From CAZVKN01 sp964627035 (GTDB lineage Bacteria > Electryoneota > AABM5-125-24 > Hatepunaeales > Hatepunaeaceae), in contig CAZVKN010000008.1 of NCBI GenBank assembly GCA_964627035.1, positions 28,076-92,075 of the forward strand: a stretch of 64,000 bases of DNA. The letters run 5' to 3'. Position 1 is the first letter of the stretch. Each line of letters starts with the position of its first letter. This document shows, in pieces, positions 40,805 to 50,288 of the stretch. A program made the position numbers and the translations under genes. The notes below the pieces were generated by a model. That model searched no databases. It was not told the DNA's origin and worked only from the letters and a program-made list of their open reading frames with translations.

Positions 40805-43800
40805 TCACCTAATCAAAAGAACCTTCTGCTGTGCGCTTAGCCCTCCGGACTCAAGACGAACGAAGTACAGACCGCTCGGCAGTGCTCCTCCATCCATCGT
40901 CACCGAATGCGTACCCGCCTCCATAGTACTGTTCAGCAACTGTTGAACCATTCTTCCGTTCATATCCCAGACAGTCAGGTTGACATCACCTGTCTGTTGC
41001 AGAGAGAACTGAATCGCAGTGCGGGAATTGAACGGGTTCGGATAGATTTCCTGCAGTGCAAATGTGGTCGGCTCAGCAGGAGCTTCAACCTCAAAATCGT
41101 TAAAATTGTCCGGTGCACGGGTAGTAAACTTGATAGCTCGTCCGGACTCAAGCTCAGCACAAGACTCGGCATAATGGCTCGCAAAGGTCACTTCAAGACC
41201 GCGCAGATGATAGTAATCCTCAATTCCCACGGTTGCATAATTATTTTCGTTTCGATCAACAACATTCACCGTATTATATTGGAACAGAATTTCACCGTCG
41301 CCTGTAGGAGTTTGATGACCGTCCGCTGTGGGATCGAACAATATTATCTCAAATGTCTCTTCATAGTTGTTCACGCCCGTCCTTGCCAGCGCACGACTCC
41401 ATTCGATCACAAACCTGTCTTCATCAGCGTCATATCGGGTGAAAATGTTGTTTGGGATTCGATTGTCATCCTGATCCCTGTTGACCAAATCTTCCCAAAA
41501 TGGTGCAATCAGGTCCGGTAGTCCTAACGGGCTTGGTAATCCCCAGTTTCGGAAGTTCCATGAACGGAATTGAAGACCTCCCCAATTACCAAGACTGATC
41601 CATCCGTTATCACAAACCGTAACAGTATCAAATTCCATACCGTAGTATTGGAACGTAAACGGTAGCGGCATTACGAATACCTGATCGTCTTCAACCTCAT
41701 GATGTGTTGCTCCCTGACCTCCATAATCAGGATCAAGCTCAACCCAATCATATGTTGGACTCTCTGAGTATGGATCACCGTTATGATCCACATCTAAATC
41801 CTCGTAAGCAAAGTAACCGTACCCATCCGGACCCAAAGGATTGGTCTCGCTGACGGTTCCGATCACAATGCTCACCGGAACAAAATCTACGAATTCTCGA
41901 TTTGCATTTGTAAACACAACCCGCAACTGAACGGGTCGTCCCTCATAAGTCTCATCCATAACACGAATCCGGAACGGATCCTCGCTGCAATCAGATTCTT
42001 CACCTATATCGTGAATGTTAATGCCGAAAGTAGCGCTGGCGTCAATGATCTCGACAGACTCATCAAATGTGTGCATGGTAGCACGGAGCCCTTCGATAAT
42101 CATATCACCGGAGTTTCTCACCTGCATTACGATGTCGGTCTCTTCACCCGGATTGACTACTTCATTGTCAAATGAATAGTTAATCATGGTAATAGCCGGT
42201 GAAATGGTTTCAACTCTGAACAGAGCCTGATATTGATTGCCGTCTCCATCCTGAATGTTAAGCACAAAAGGAATTGTGCCGACATGACTCAATGCCGGTG
42301 AAACATTCACCCGAAACACAGGATCACTCTCCCCGGTTGCACCCGCAGCGATATTACCGAATTCGGTTTCACCCTGAATTATATCCACAAGTTCATGACT
42401 GCCGATCAACTCGGCGGTGATGTTGTTCAATGCACTCTGTCCGGAATTCCGCAGCGTAACTCTAATGTCTGTGGGCCATCCAAGCGGAAGAGCCAGAACA
42501 CGTCCACCACCTTCAACCTCAATGACGACATCGTCGAGCGTGATCATCCTGTCAGCAGCGAAGACCTCAATTTCAGTGTTATACGGCACGCCCTGATATC
42601 CTATTACTGTCAGTTGAATTTCACCTTCGCTTTCCAGATTCAGCGGAACCAGTGCCACACCGTTTCGATCTGTCAACACACTGACTTCTGTTTCGTCAGC
42701 CTTCAGCATGGTTACCAATGCTCCGAGAATCGGAGGCCCGTTGCGGCGACGTACTACGATACGGGCATGGGTGTCACCGACTGATAAGACTTCAGGATGA
42801 ACCACATTCAACAGATCAGGTGGATCCATATAGAAGGTCATGTCGGGATCCCCGAGGACATTGTAAACGTGGAAATAGAATTCGACAAAATTGTCTTCAC
42901 CACCGCTGTGACGGTCATTGGGGAATCCTCTCCATATCTCCATCTTGGCTGCTAACGCAAACTGCGATATGTTGCGTAATCCGTGATCTATCATACCGGA
43001 ATAATATCCAGCCAGGTTCGGGTTGTTAAATCTCGTACTTGTATGAAGGTCAGTCGGTCCATAGAAGTTAATAGCTCCATGAGGATCGTCTAATTCTCCT
43101 GCCGTTGCAATAGCCTCACCAAAACATGGATTAACGACATTACCAAAATCGCCTACATTACAGACACAATAGGTCACAGTTGTCAGCATCGGTCCGTTGT
43201 AGAGATCACCTAAATCACTTATCTGGAACAGAGGATATTGCGGACCGTGGGCATCTCCCCAACCACGATATGCACTTATATTTACACCGGGGTTAGGTCG
43301 TCCGCGGTTGTGCGAACGGACATTAGGTGCTGAATTGCGATCATCATTCTCGTCTTCGTAGTAGAACTCTTCGACATCGAAACCTACGTCTCTCAAACGA
43401 CGTGCGAGCCATCTACAGGTTTCAACAGGACTGCTGATCGGGTTACCGCCCTCTCCGTAATTGCCGCCAAAGATTGTAGCGCGGTGATACCAATCAGGAT
43501 CTTCTAAATTTGGAGTTTTATCCTGATACACGGATCGAACAACATAGGCGAGTACTCCTCCCGGTGACGGTGAGTCAACGGAGAAGCGACCGATGAAGGC
43601 ATCAGGGAAGTAATCGTCACCTTCGAGTAGGGTGTACCAATGGTCGTTCACGTCATTTTCAGCGGGCCAGATTGGATTCCTGATCCGATCTGCAGGAAGT
43701 TGGATTCCAGGCATGTTGACATCACCGACCAATAATATATACTCGGGCGGACGATCCCAAGTGTCGTACGCTTCCTGAATGAAATCCTTTATAGTCTCAG

Positions 43801-44602
43801 CAGAAGCGTTGCCGGGGGGGCGGAGGTCAAACGACTCGATATGAACCGCAAATCCTTTCCTTTTTTTCCACTCGACCAACGGAGCCAAAAACCGCGGTAA
43901 AGTCTCATCGGTGATGATAAGATATGTCCCTCGTTGAACCTCACGACCACCAGACATGATTGTCGGCAGATCCTGCGGATTCAACAGCATCACCCTGAGC
44001 ATTTCATCGAGTGTCGGAGACCAGTAGCGGTCATCATCCGGTGCATCCCTGTTGGGGTCATCGGACGGGATAAACTTAAACTCAATCTGTATATTGTCAG
44101 CGGCAATTATGGCATGATGCTCGTCATCGTGTCTCACCGGATTGATGACAATCGGAGCGATGTGTGCATACCGCATCCATGCCGTCTCACCCACTTCTAC
44201 GATTGAGTTGTCCTGATGACCCACGCTTCTTGCAGATCGAGCTATTCGATCCCGTGATATAACAGGTTCAATTTCATATTTGATTTCTGTCGTCTCAATG
44301 ACTTTCGCTTCCACTCGGTAGCCGTTGGGAACAGCGACAAATCTGGTGATTGCCGGAAGTGCCACACCTTCACGGTCAAAGTTTGGTACAGCACCCGACA
44401 TATCAACCGTCAGATGTTCAACCTCACCGTCATCATGACTATGCAAAGTCGGTTGTGGAAAATTCAGCGAAACGGTAAAACCGTCCTGGCTGATGTGGCT
44501 GGTTTCAAAAGTGATATTGCCGGTTCTCGCAAGCTCAGATCCGTCAACCGGCGTGAACATGGACATGAGCAAAATACCGATAATGCAGGAAATGGTGCGC
44601 AT
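40805..44602 (-). CDS. Gingipain-like C25 peptidase with T9SS sorting domain
   Basis: 1265 residues from the ATG at 44602 (ATGATG, with AGGAG upstream); the frame is open to 44917 but that part is not protein-like. Signal peptide, propeptide (about 20-240), then a C25 domain with LIITDETLPRFLAPLVEWKK and LLVGDVNMPG. The cysteine site is TYCVCNVGDF (about 480). Where gingipains have Gly-His-Gly the protein reads YRGWGDAHG (about 447), so the catalytic histidine may be displaced or lost. Ig-like/CARDB modules follow and the tail from EIYPNPFNSRTAIQFSL is a T9SS sorting domain. An endopeptidase or a degenerate relative exported to the cell surface. Confidence 0.87.
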   Translation of the reverse strand: MRTISCIIGILLMSMFTPVDGSELARTGNITFETSHISQDGFTVSLNFPQPTLHSHDDGEVEHLTVDMSGAVPNFDREGVALPAITRFVAVPNGYRVEAKVIETTEIKYEIEPVISRDRIARSARSVGHQDNSIVEVGETAWMRYAHIAPIVINPVRHDDEHHAIIAADNIQIEFKFIPSDDPNRDAPDDDRYWSPTLDEMLRVMLLNPQDLPTIMSGGREVQRGTYLIITDETLPRFLAPLVEWKKRKGFAVHIESFDLRPPGNASAETIKDFIQEAYDTWDRPPEYILLVGDVNMPGIQLPADRIRNPIWPAENDVNDHWYTLLEGDDYFPDAFIGRFSVDSPSPGGVLAYVVRSVYQDKTPNLEDPDWYHRATIFGGNYGEGGNPISSPVETCRWLARRLRDVGFDVEEFYYEDENDDRNSAPNVRSHNRGRPNPGVNISAYRGWGDAHGPQYPLFQISDLGDLYNGPMLTTVTYCVCNVGDFGNVVNPCFGEAIATAGELDDPHGAINFYGPTDLHTSTRFNNPNLAGYYSGMIDHGLRNISQFALAAKMEIWRGFPNDRHSGGEDNFVEFYFHVYNVLGDPDMTFYMDPPDLLNVVHPEVLSVGDTHARIVVRRRNGPPILGALVTMLKADETEVSVLTDRNGVALVPLNLESEGEIQLTVIGYQGVPYNTEIEVFAADRMITLDDVVIEVEGGGRVLALPLGWPTDIRVTLRNSGQSALNNITAELIGSHELVDIIQGETEFGNIAAGATGESDPVFRVNVSPALSHVGTIPFVLNIQDGDGNQYQALFRVETISPAITMINYSFDNEVVNPGEETDIVMQVRNSGDMIIEGLRATMHTFDESVEIIDASATFGINIHDIGEESDCSEDPFRIRVMDETYEGRPVQLRVVFTNANREFVDFVPVSIVIGTVSETNPLGPDGYGYFAYEDLDVDHNGDPYSESPTYDWVELDPDYGGQGATHHEVEDDQVFVMPLPFTFQYYGMEFDTVTVCDNGWISLGNWGGLQFRSWNFRNWGLPSPLGLPDLIAPFWEDLVNRDQDDNRIPNNIFTRYDADEDRFVIEWSRALARTGVNNYEETFEIILFDPTADGHQTPTGDGEILFQYNTVNVVDRNENNYATVGIEDYYHLRGLEVTFASHYAESCAELESGRAIKFTTRAPDNFNDFEVEAPAEPTTFALQEIYPNPFNSRTAIQFSLQQTGDVNLTVWDMNGRMVQQLLNSTMEAGTHSVTMDGGALPSGLYFVRLESGGLSAQQKVLLIR

Positions 44603-44974
44603 CATAGCTCCTATTGTTAAATCTTTCCTGTAATTAATTTTCTGTTTTATAGTTCGATCAGTGATTATTACCTGACTGAACATTGTAATGTAACGCCAGA
44701 CTGACGGTAAAATCAAGGTTTTAACTGAATTCGATTCAATTTTTATCTGCCAATTCAGGACAGCAGCTATGCCAATATGGCAGAGATGACTGTCATAATC
44801 CCTGTCTGTAATTGATGTCGAATCAGTTATATAATTCAATCGCTGTAATATCAAGTATTTGCAAAGTTGGCACGCATGTTGCAAACTATACGGGCAGAAG
44901 TCAAATACGATTGCCAACTGACACAGTTGAAATCGTTTTCAAATAAATCAAAATAGACAGTAGGAGAAATAATC
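44603..44974. other. Divergent region between C25 peptidase and hsp20
   Basis: 372 bases. The sigma-54 promoter at 44867-44883 serves hsp20. A palindrome CAACTGACACAGTTG is at 44915-44929, downstream of the expected start. The rest (44606-44860) is AT-rich and shows no gene. Confidence 0.6.
44867..44883 (+). promoter_or_regulatory. Sigma-54 (-24/-12) promoter of hsp20
   Basis: TTGGCACGCATGTTGCA matches the TGGCACG-N4-TTGC(A/T) consensus at every position; GG and GC are exactly 10 bases apart. It would start transcription near 44894, giving a leader of about 80 bases to the hsp20 ATG at 44975. A sigma-54 activator would be needed; none is in the window. Confidence 0.85.
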
Positions 44975-45424
44975 ATGACACTCGTACGTTGTGAACCGTT
45001 TGGTTACCGTAATCGCTTTTCCGGAGTTGACCGGATGCACAGAGACATGGCTCGCTTTTTTAGCTCTTTCGATGACAATGAAAATAACAGCGTCATTGAA
45101 TGGAAACCACGCAGCAGCGTTGTTGATCTCGATGACAAGTATGAGATCACATCAGAGCTTCCCGGAATGAGCAGGGAAGATGTCAGCATCGAGCTGGACA
45201 ACGGCATTCTCACAATCTCCGGTGAGAAGAAGGAACAGCATGATAGCAAGGAACGCAATCTGCACCTGAACGAAAGAGCGTTCGGTATGTTCCGCAGATC
45301 ATTCAGACTGCAGCCTGAGATTGACGGCGACCAAATCGAAGCAAAATTCGACAATGGCATCCTGACCGTAACCCTTCCGAAACCGGAAAAAGCAGTTGCA
45401 AAGAAAATCGAAATTCAGGCTTAA
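44975..45424 (+). CDS. hsp20: Small heat shock protein Hsp20 / alpha-crystallin
   Basis: 149 residues. The alpha-crystallin domain spans about 48-145: SSVVDLDDKYEITSELPGMS, LDNGILTISGEKKEQ, RRSFRLQPEIDGDQIEAKFD and NGILTVTLPKPE. It holds unfolding proteins in the cytosol. GGAGA lies 8 bases before the ATG. Regulation appears to be sigma-54-dependent, not HrcA. Confidence 0.95.
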   Translation: MTLVRCEPFGYRNRFSGVDRMHRDMARFFSSFDDNENNSVIEWKPRSSVVDLDDKYEITSELPGMSREDVSIELDNGILTISGEKKEQHDSKERNLHLNERAFGMFRRSFRLQPEIDGDQIEAKFDNGILTVTLPKPEKAVAKKIEIQA

Positions 45425-45450
45425 CGGTCTGTCTGATAATGTGATTCACC

Positions 45451-45476
45451 GCTGTCAGGTCGCCGCGGCTGACAGC
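45451..45476. repeat. GCTGTCAGGTCGCCGCGGCTGACAGC hairpin
   Basis: Stem GCTGTCAG/CTGACAGC. Same family as 6073-6146 and 61714-61794. It lies 27 bases after the hsp20 stop and could terminate the message. Confidence 0.8.
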
Positions 45477-45501
45477 ATAATTCACACTATTTCAATTGGA
45501 T

Positions 45502-45520
45502 GGCGGACTTTCAGTCCGCT
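45502..45520. repeat. GGCGGACTTTCAGTCCGCT hairpin, copy 2
   Basis: Second copy of 40758-40776, again directly downstream of a minus-strand T9SS protease gene, with one stem mismatch. Confidence 0.82.
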
Positions 45521-45543
45521 CTCCAAATTACTCAATCACACAA

Positions 45544-48500
45544 TCACTTCAGCAGCACCGCTCTCACCGTCCGCACCGACTGACCGCTTCCGATCTTGAC
45601 AAGATACAGCCCCGCACCCCAATCATCAGCCCTAATTGACCAGATTGAATATCCTGCGCTGAACTGCTGTGAACCGCTCCACACTGATCTGCCGTTGACA
45701 TCGAATATGGATATATCAACCCTGCCCGATTGACCAAGTCTGAACGGTACACTAAATGTGCTGTTGAAAGGGTTTGGGTAAGGATCATTGAGTTCGAAAG
45801 ACACTGGATTTGTCGTAATATCCCCATCCACTCCTGATTCAATTCCGAACCACGTTAGTATCGCATTCAGGGCTTCTGCTCGCGAGGCTGTGTTACCCAG
45901 TCCGCTCACCGCCTCCAGACCGAATCCGAGATAGACTGTCTTAGCTCCGCTGTTGGCATGTACTGACCTGACACCCGCCGCGGGATTGCCTTCAAGCCGA
46001 TCCCAGTGGAAAATTTCTGCTGCTGGTCCTACGCCTGAGATCGCATCGGGGTTGTCCTGATTACGCGCTCCATGATCTCCTATGACAAGCAGGTTCATGC
46101 CGTTCACTACCAAGTCGTCCTCAACACCGGAGACCATCCGACCCGCAATTGAGTCATTTTCTACCAATGCGCCAAAGAAATCTTCGAGGAACTCATCAGC
46201 ATCATGCACAGAACCGATAGATTGACCGGTCAGCAGCACATTACCGCCGTCATCAATGAAGTTACCCAGCAGGTTGCGGCTGTCTTCGCTCATGATCTGA
46301 TCCCGATTTGAACCTGTGAACCAGATTATAGATTCAAACCTGTCCAGCCAATCCTCGAGCAGACCCGCCGGACGCGCTGTGGCAAAGTTGGCATAGATCA
46401 GCTCAAGCTCGTCGAGTGATGATTCGTACCAAACGGACATCTCATCGCTCTCCCCATCACTGACAAGCAACAGTTCAGGGACACCGATTGTGATTCGGAT
46501 TGTATCACGGATGGCGTAGTCATCGTCGCATGATATGACATTCAGAAACAAATTGGCGAATTGAACCTGTGCATCCTGATTGACCTCAAATAAAAGAGGC
46601 TGATGACCGTCCATTACATCACCGACCCGCATGTCTCCGATATTGACCTGGTCGCGAATGACGGTTATTTCATCGCAATCACAGCTCAACGTGATTCTGA
46701 CATCTTCAGCCGGTGGCGGGAACAGCGTTCCATCACGCCTCAAGTCAACATCAATGCGGACAGTTTCTCCTGATTCCCACAAACCGTCATCATTGCCGTC
46801 TGCACCATCCTGTCGGTCATCCTTCATCTCAAATGAAGTAACAACCAAATTCGGTTTGACACCAGGACCGATTCCGTGCCGCCCGAACTGCTCGTACAAA
46901 GAATAGTAGTGTGGGGTTCCATCTGTAATATCGTCGTTGTCATCATCCAGAGTCAGCACATCCACGAAGTAATCGAGGTACTGATTCCCCAGCATGTAAC
47001 GAGCAAAATGGAACAGGTAATCGCATGTTTCTGCACCGAGAACCTCGCGTGAATGCCACATTGCACCGGATATAATTCTGCTGAATGAATGGACTTCAGG
47101 GTTGACATTACCGTCATAGCGCAGTTCGTTGTCGAGGTTGCGGATATAATTGCCACCATTTGCATCCTCACCCATCAGCGGATCGTCGAAAATGGTCGCA
47201 GGAAAGTAGTCAGACCACGCCTCGTTCAGCGATCCCGGCTCGTCACGGTACGGCATGAGATCGCGGGGATAAATATGTCCCGTCACACCGTGCCCGAATT
47301 CATGGTAAATTATGTCAGGATACAATGCAAAATTACGTCCCAGCATCCCACCACCACCTCCAAAATACATCCCGTGACCGTTCCAGTATGCGTTGTTATA
47401 CTCATCACCAACCTGACATGTTGCCGGAACCGGATAATCCATATCGTCAAAGTCAGGATCAAGCTCCTTCCAGAAGGAGTGAATGAAATTCGTGTGATAA
47501 TAGAGCATCCGTTCATCGTCGCGAGAGTTTATGTTATTCCATTCAATCTCGATCTCTTCATCCGGATCAACATCGGACCTGAACAGAGCATCACGTCCAT
47601 CTTCGTAGTTAACATCCACCCAACGACCACGTAGCTCTGTGGTGACCGTGACTTCTTCGAGATTCGGATTTACATCGAACACAAATTCGCCGTTCTCATC
47701 GCTGTATTGATTATCATTGTCGAGTGTTATTCTCTCATCGGGAAACGGGAACGGCTGCATCTCGTCTTGAGGATATTCGGGGTGAACCAACCCCCTGACA
47801 ACTCCTTCAGCAAGTTCATGGAGAACCCGGTTTTCCGAAGCGAGGATCTCACCCGATTCACCATCAACGAATATCAGTGGTCGGAGCTGTGGGTTGTCGG
47901 GCATCAGTGTTACGAGGTGACATGCCTGCAGGAATTGATCACCGTCTGTAGATTGCTGCGGCAGCCAGGTAGGTTCAACTCCGGCAGTGCCGGTATTGTC
48001 ATTCACATAGTTCCGGGCAGTTTCAATCGCTTCCTCTGCGGGCAATGACCATGAACCCGATGTTTTTGAACCGAACCCGAGCGTTTTCAGCATCATTAAG
48101 CTGTTGTGTGAGCTTAATGTCATTGTCACATACGAACTGTAAATTGGAACAGTTCCGATCTGCGGACGGATCAGTATGACAGTCAGATCACCAACTTTGT
48201 GGATCCTGTCAACTGCGAGATCACAGCCTTCGATACCGAAGTCTTTTGCTCGGTCAGAAACGAAATTAATGGCAGTTTCGACGACAGTCGCCTGATTGCT
48301 CCCTTTGGGAGCGATTTCAACCGGACTGCCCGTTACCAAAGCTATCGTTTGACTCTCACTGTATCTAAACGACTGCCATTGAATATCGGGAGCAGGATAA
48401 TAATTACCCGATTCAGCTTCACGTTCACCGACAGATTCAAGCGGATTAAACGAGTCGAACTGTTGCTCTCCCTGTGATGTTGGCAGCATGGCATGAATGG

Positions 48501-48552
48501 GCAGAGTCGCTATTATAAACAGAGTCACTGTCCATAGTATTGTATTTCGCAT
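45544..48552 (-). CDS. M36/M4-type metalloprotease with T9SS sorting domain
   Basis: 1002 residues. Signal peptide (1-21), a fungalysin/thermolysin-type propeptide, then the zinc site HEFGHGVTGH (about 417) and the third ligand region LNEAWSDYF. A proprotein-convertase-like or Ig module and a glutaminase/ThuA-like stretch (LLVIGDHGARNQDNPDAI) follow. The tail NDPYPNPFNSTFSVPFRLG to the end is a T9SS sorting domain. A secreted zinc endopeptidase. The catalytic residues are all present. Confidence 0.88.
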   Translation of the reverse strand: MRNTILWTVTLFIIATLPIHAMLPTSQGEQQFDSFNPLESVGEREAESGNYYPAPDIQWQSFRYSESQTIALVTGSPVEIAPKGSNQATVVETAINFVSDRAKDFGIEGCDLAVDRIHKVGDLTVILIRPQIGTVPIYSSYVTMTLSSHNSLMMLKTLGFGSKTSGSWSLPAEEAIETARNYVNDNTGTAGVEPTWLPQQSTDGDQFLQACHLVTLMPDNPQLRPLIFVDGESGEILASENRVLHELAEGVVRGLVHPEYPQDEMQPFPFPDERITLDNDNQYSDENGEFVFDVNPNLEEVTVTTELRGRWVDVNYEDGRDALFRSDVDPDEEIEIEWNNINSRDDERMLYYHTNFIHSFWKELDPDFDDMDYPVPATCQVGDEYNNAYWNGHGMYFGGGGGMLGRNFALYPDIIYHEFGHGVTGHIYPRDLMPYRDEPGSLNEAWSDYFPATIFDDPLMGEDANGGNYIRNLDNELRYDGNVNPEVHSFSRIISGAMWHSREVLGAETCDYLFHFARYMLGNQYLDYFVDVLTLDDDNDDITDGTPHYYSLYEQFGRHGIGPGVKPNLVVTSFEMKDDRQDGADGNDDGLWESGETVRIDVDLRRDGTLFPPPAEDVRITLSCDCDEITVIRDQVNIGDMRVGDVMDGHQPLLFEVNQDAQVQFANLFLNVISCDDDYAIRDTIRITIGVPELLLVSDGESDEMSVWYESSLDELELIYANFATARPAGLLEDWLDRFESIIWFTGSNRDQIMSEDSRNLLGNFIDDGGNVLLTGQSIGSVHDADEFLEDFFGALVENDSIAGRMVSGVEDDLVVNGMNLLVIGDHGARNQDNPDAISGVGPAAEIFHWDRLEGNPAAGVRSVHANSGAKTVYLGFGLEAVSGLGNTASRAEALNAILTWFGIESGVDGDITTNPVSFELNDPYPNPFNSTFSVPFRLGQSGRVDISIFDVNGRSVWSGSQQFSAGYSIWSIRADDWGAGLYLVKIGSGQSVRTVRAVLLK

Positions 48553-48644
48553 CGTGTTTCCTGTTTCTGACTATGTGAAGGTGTTACGAGCAATAACCAA
48601 GCGCAATAGTAATGCCGTCATTCTAAGTAAAGAGGAGAATCTTG

Positions 48645-48695
48645 TCACGAAGAACACGAAGCCTCTTCTTCGTGATCTTGTGTACTTCGTGGTGA
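48645..48695. repeat. TCACGAAG...CTTCGTGGTGA hairpin
   Basis: TCACGAAGAACACGAAG with CTTCTTCGTGATCTTGTGTA and CTTCGTGGTGA: an imperfect inverted repeat of the CACGAAG family (see 31157-31194). Confidence 0.75.
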
Positions 48696-48732
48696 AACAG
48701 CATCTTTATTGTTTGCGAACAGGTTCTTAATG

Positions 48733-50043
48733 TCACGGCACCAAGAACGTCAGCGCATCCGCCCAGTAGATAACTGCCAACCCGACCAAACCACACAGCA
48801 GCACAAACGGCAGACACTTCCAAACAATTTTGGTAAATTTTGGCTCATCCACCACCTGAGCGGCAAATCTCGCTTCAATGGCACTTGGAAGCAGCACGTC
48901 CCCTAATCCGGCAAGCAGCGCAATGCCGGCACAAACCACAATCTCATTGCGTCCCAGCAGAGACAGCAGGAATGGTATCCCAAAAACCATCGCAGATGCA
49001 AAAGCCGAAACACCACCAAATGCAGGCAGACTGATTAGAATACCGAGATACTTCCAGGCAACAGGAAGTGATAGCACTCCAACCACGATCAAACCCCGAA
49101 CTCCGGTGAGCGTCATCACCTGCAGGAACATTCCGATTCCTGCAAGCAGCCCCAACACGGGCAGCGCAGTCAGTACTGCATTGTAGGCGGTCTCAAACAG
49201 AACAACCTTTCTTCCGGTAAACAAGCCGATTACTGCACCGATTAAAAATATCAACGGAACACCGATGTCAGGCACAATTGACGGCAGCATCCGGATCGCA
49301 GCCATAAAAGCAAACACCACGACAAGAGGAAGAAACTGTATTCCAAGCGATTTCCCTTCTATCGCGTTAGGCAACTGATCCAGTGCAGCCTGTGCATCAG
49401 CTTTCTTCAGATAAGAGTAGGCGAGCGAGAATGCAATGATCAAAGCCAGTGGGAACGCAATAAACGCCAGAGGTCCGGTGAAGCCGATATATGGCATATC
49501 TACACCCTGCCCGATGAGCATAGCAAGGATGTTAATCGGAGGGGCAATCATCCCCATGATAGATACCAGTGCGATCATCGCTCCGGCGGTAACGCGCGGC
49601 AATCCCAGCGCCATCAGCGGAGCTGCGATAAGAGCCCCGGTTGTCAATACGGAAGTCGTCGTGATTCCTGTCAGCATCGCTGGGAACATGATAAACAGTG
49701 TTACAACGACAAGCAGCAGAACGGGCTGTTTACCAAATCGCTCGATGATCAGCCGTGCCAGCAACCCCAGCGAACCGTTCTTCTCGATCACCTTCATAAA
49801 CAGGATCGCTGTAAAGATGATCAGCATTGGATCGAAATAGGTAAACGCTCCTTCGACGAGATGACGGGGACTGAAGCCTCCACCAAATACGTTCGGGAGC
49901 ATGTTGCCTATCAATCCACCAACGGTCGCACCTATCAGTAGAGCAATGCCGATAGGCTGCTTCCGGTAGAAGGTTCCAAAGAGGAACACTCCGACCATGA
50001 CTGCGAAAAGCCACCAACCGTGAGTTAATATATCAGATTCCAC
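48733..50043 (-). CDS. TRAP-transporter-like large permease
   Basis: 436 residues with 11-12 transmembrane helices. LIGATVGGLIGNMLP, GITTTSVLTTGALIAAPLMA and MGMIAPPINILAMLIGQG resemble the DctM/GntP-type large permease. It would take up organic acids. No DctP binding protein or DctQ small permease is beside it, so it may be a stand-alone secondary transporter. Start is GTG at 50043. Confidence 0.82.
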   Translation of the reverse strand: MESDILTHGWWLFAVMVGVFLFGTFYRKQPIGIALLIGATVGGLIGNMLPNVFGGGFSPRHLVEGAFTYFDPMLIIFTAILFMKVIEKNGSLGLLARLIIERFGKQPVLLLVVVTLFIMFPAMLTGITTTSVLTTGALIAAPLMALGLPRVTAGAMIALVSIMGMIAPPINILAMLIGQGVDMPYIGFTGPLAFIAFPLALIIAFSLAYSYLKKADAQAALDQLPNAIEGKSLGIQFLPLVVVFAFMAAIRMLPSIVPDIGVPLIFLIGAVIGLFTGRKVVLFETAYNAVLTALPVLGLLAGIGMFLQVMTLTGVRGLIVVGVLSLPVAWKYLGILISLPAFGGVSAFASAMVFGIPFLLSLLGRNEIVVCAGIALLAGLGDVLLPSAIEARFAAQVVDEPKFTKIVWKCLPFVLLCGLVGLAVIYWADALTFLVP

Positions 50044-50067
50044 TTAATATCTTGGTTACGTTTTTTT

Positions 50068-50285
50068 CTCACGCAAAGAGTGCTAAGTACCGCAAAGCAC
50101 GCGAAGACTTTTGTGTTTGCCTCAATCCATTCTAAACTAATAACGCGTCATTCTGAACGAAGTGAAGAATCTCTCTTAATGTTTACAAGCGGGGAGAAAT
50201 TCTTCACTGCGTTCTGAACGACTTTTGTACAACTCTAAAACAAAATCTTTGCGCCCTTTGCGGTACTTAGTGAGCTTTGCGTGAG
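50068..50285. repeat. Long CACGCAAAG inverted repeat with nested GTCATTCTGAAC repeat
   Basis: Outer arms 50068-50107 and 50245-50285 match as reverse complements at roughly 33 of 40 positions. Inside are inner arms 50146-50175 (CGTCATTCTGAACGAAGTGA...) and 50194-50222 (GAGAAATTCTTCACTGCGTT...). One repeat is nested in the other. Confidence 0.8.
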
Positions 50286-50288
50286 CCT

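Noticed and set aside
40907..41521. A 204-codon plus-strand frame
   Set aside because: Antisense shadow of the C25 peptidase's C-terminal region; no own signal.
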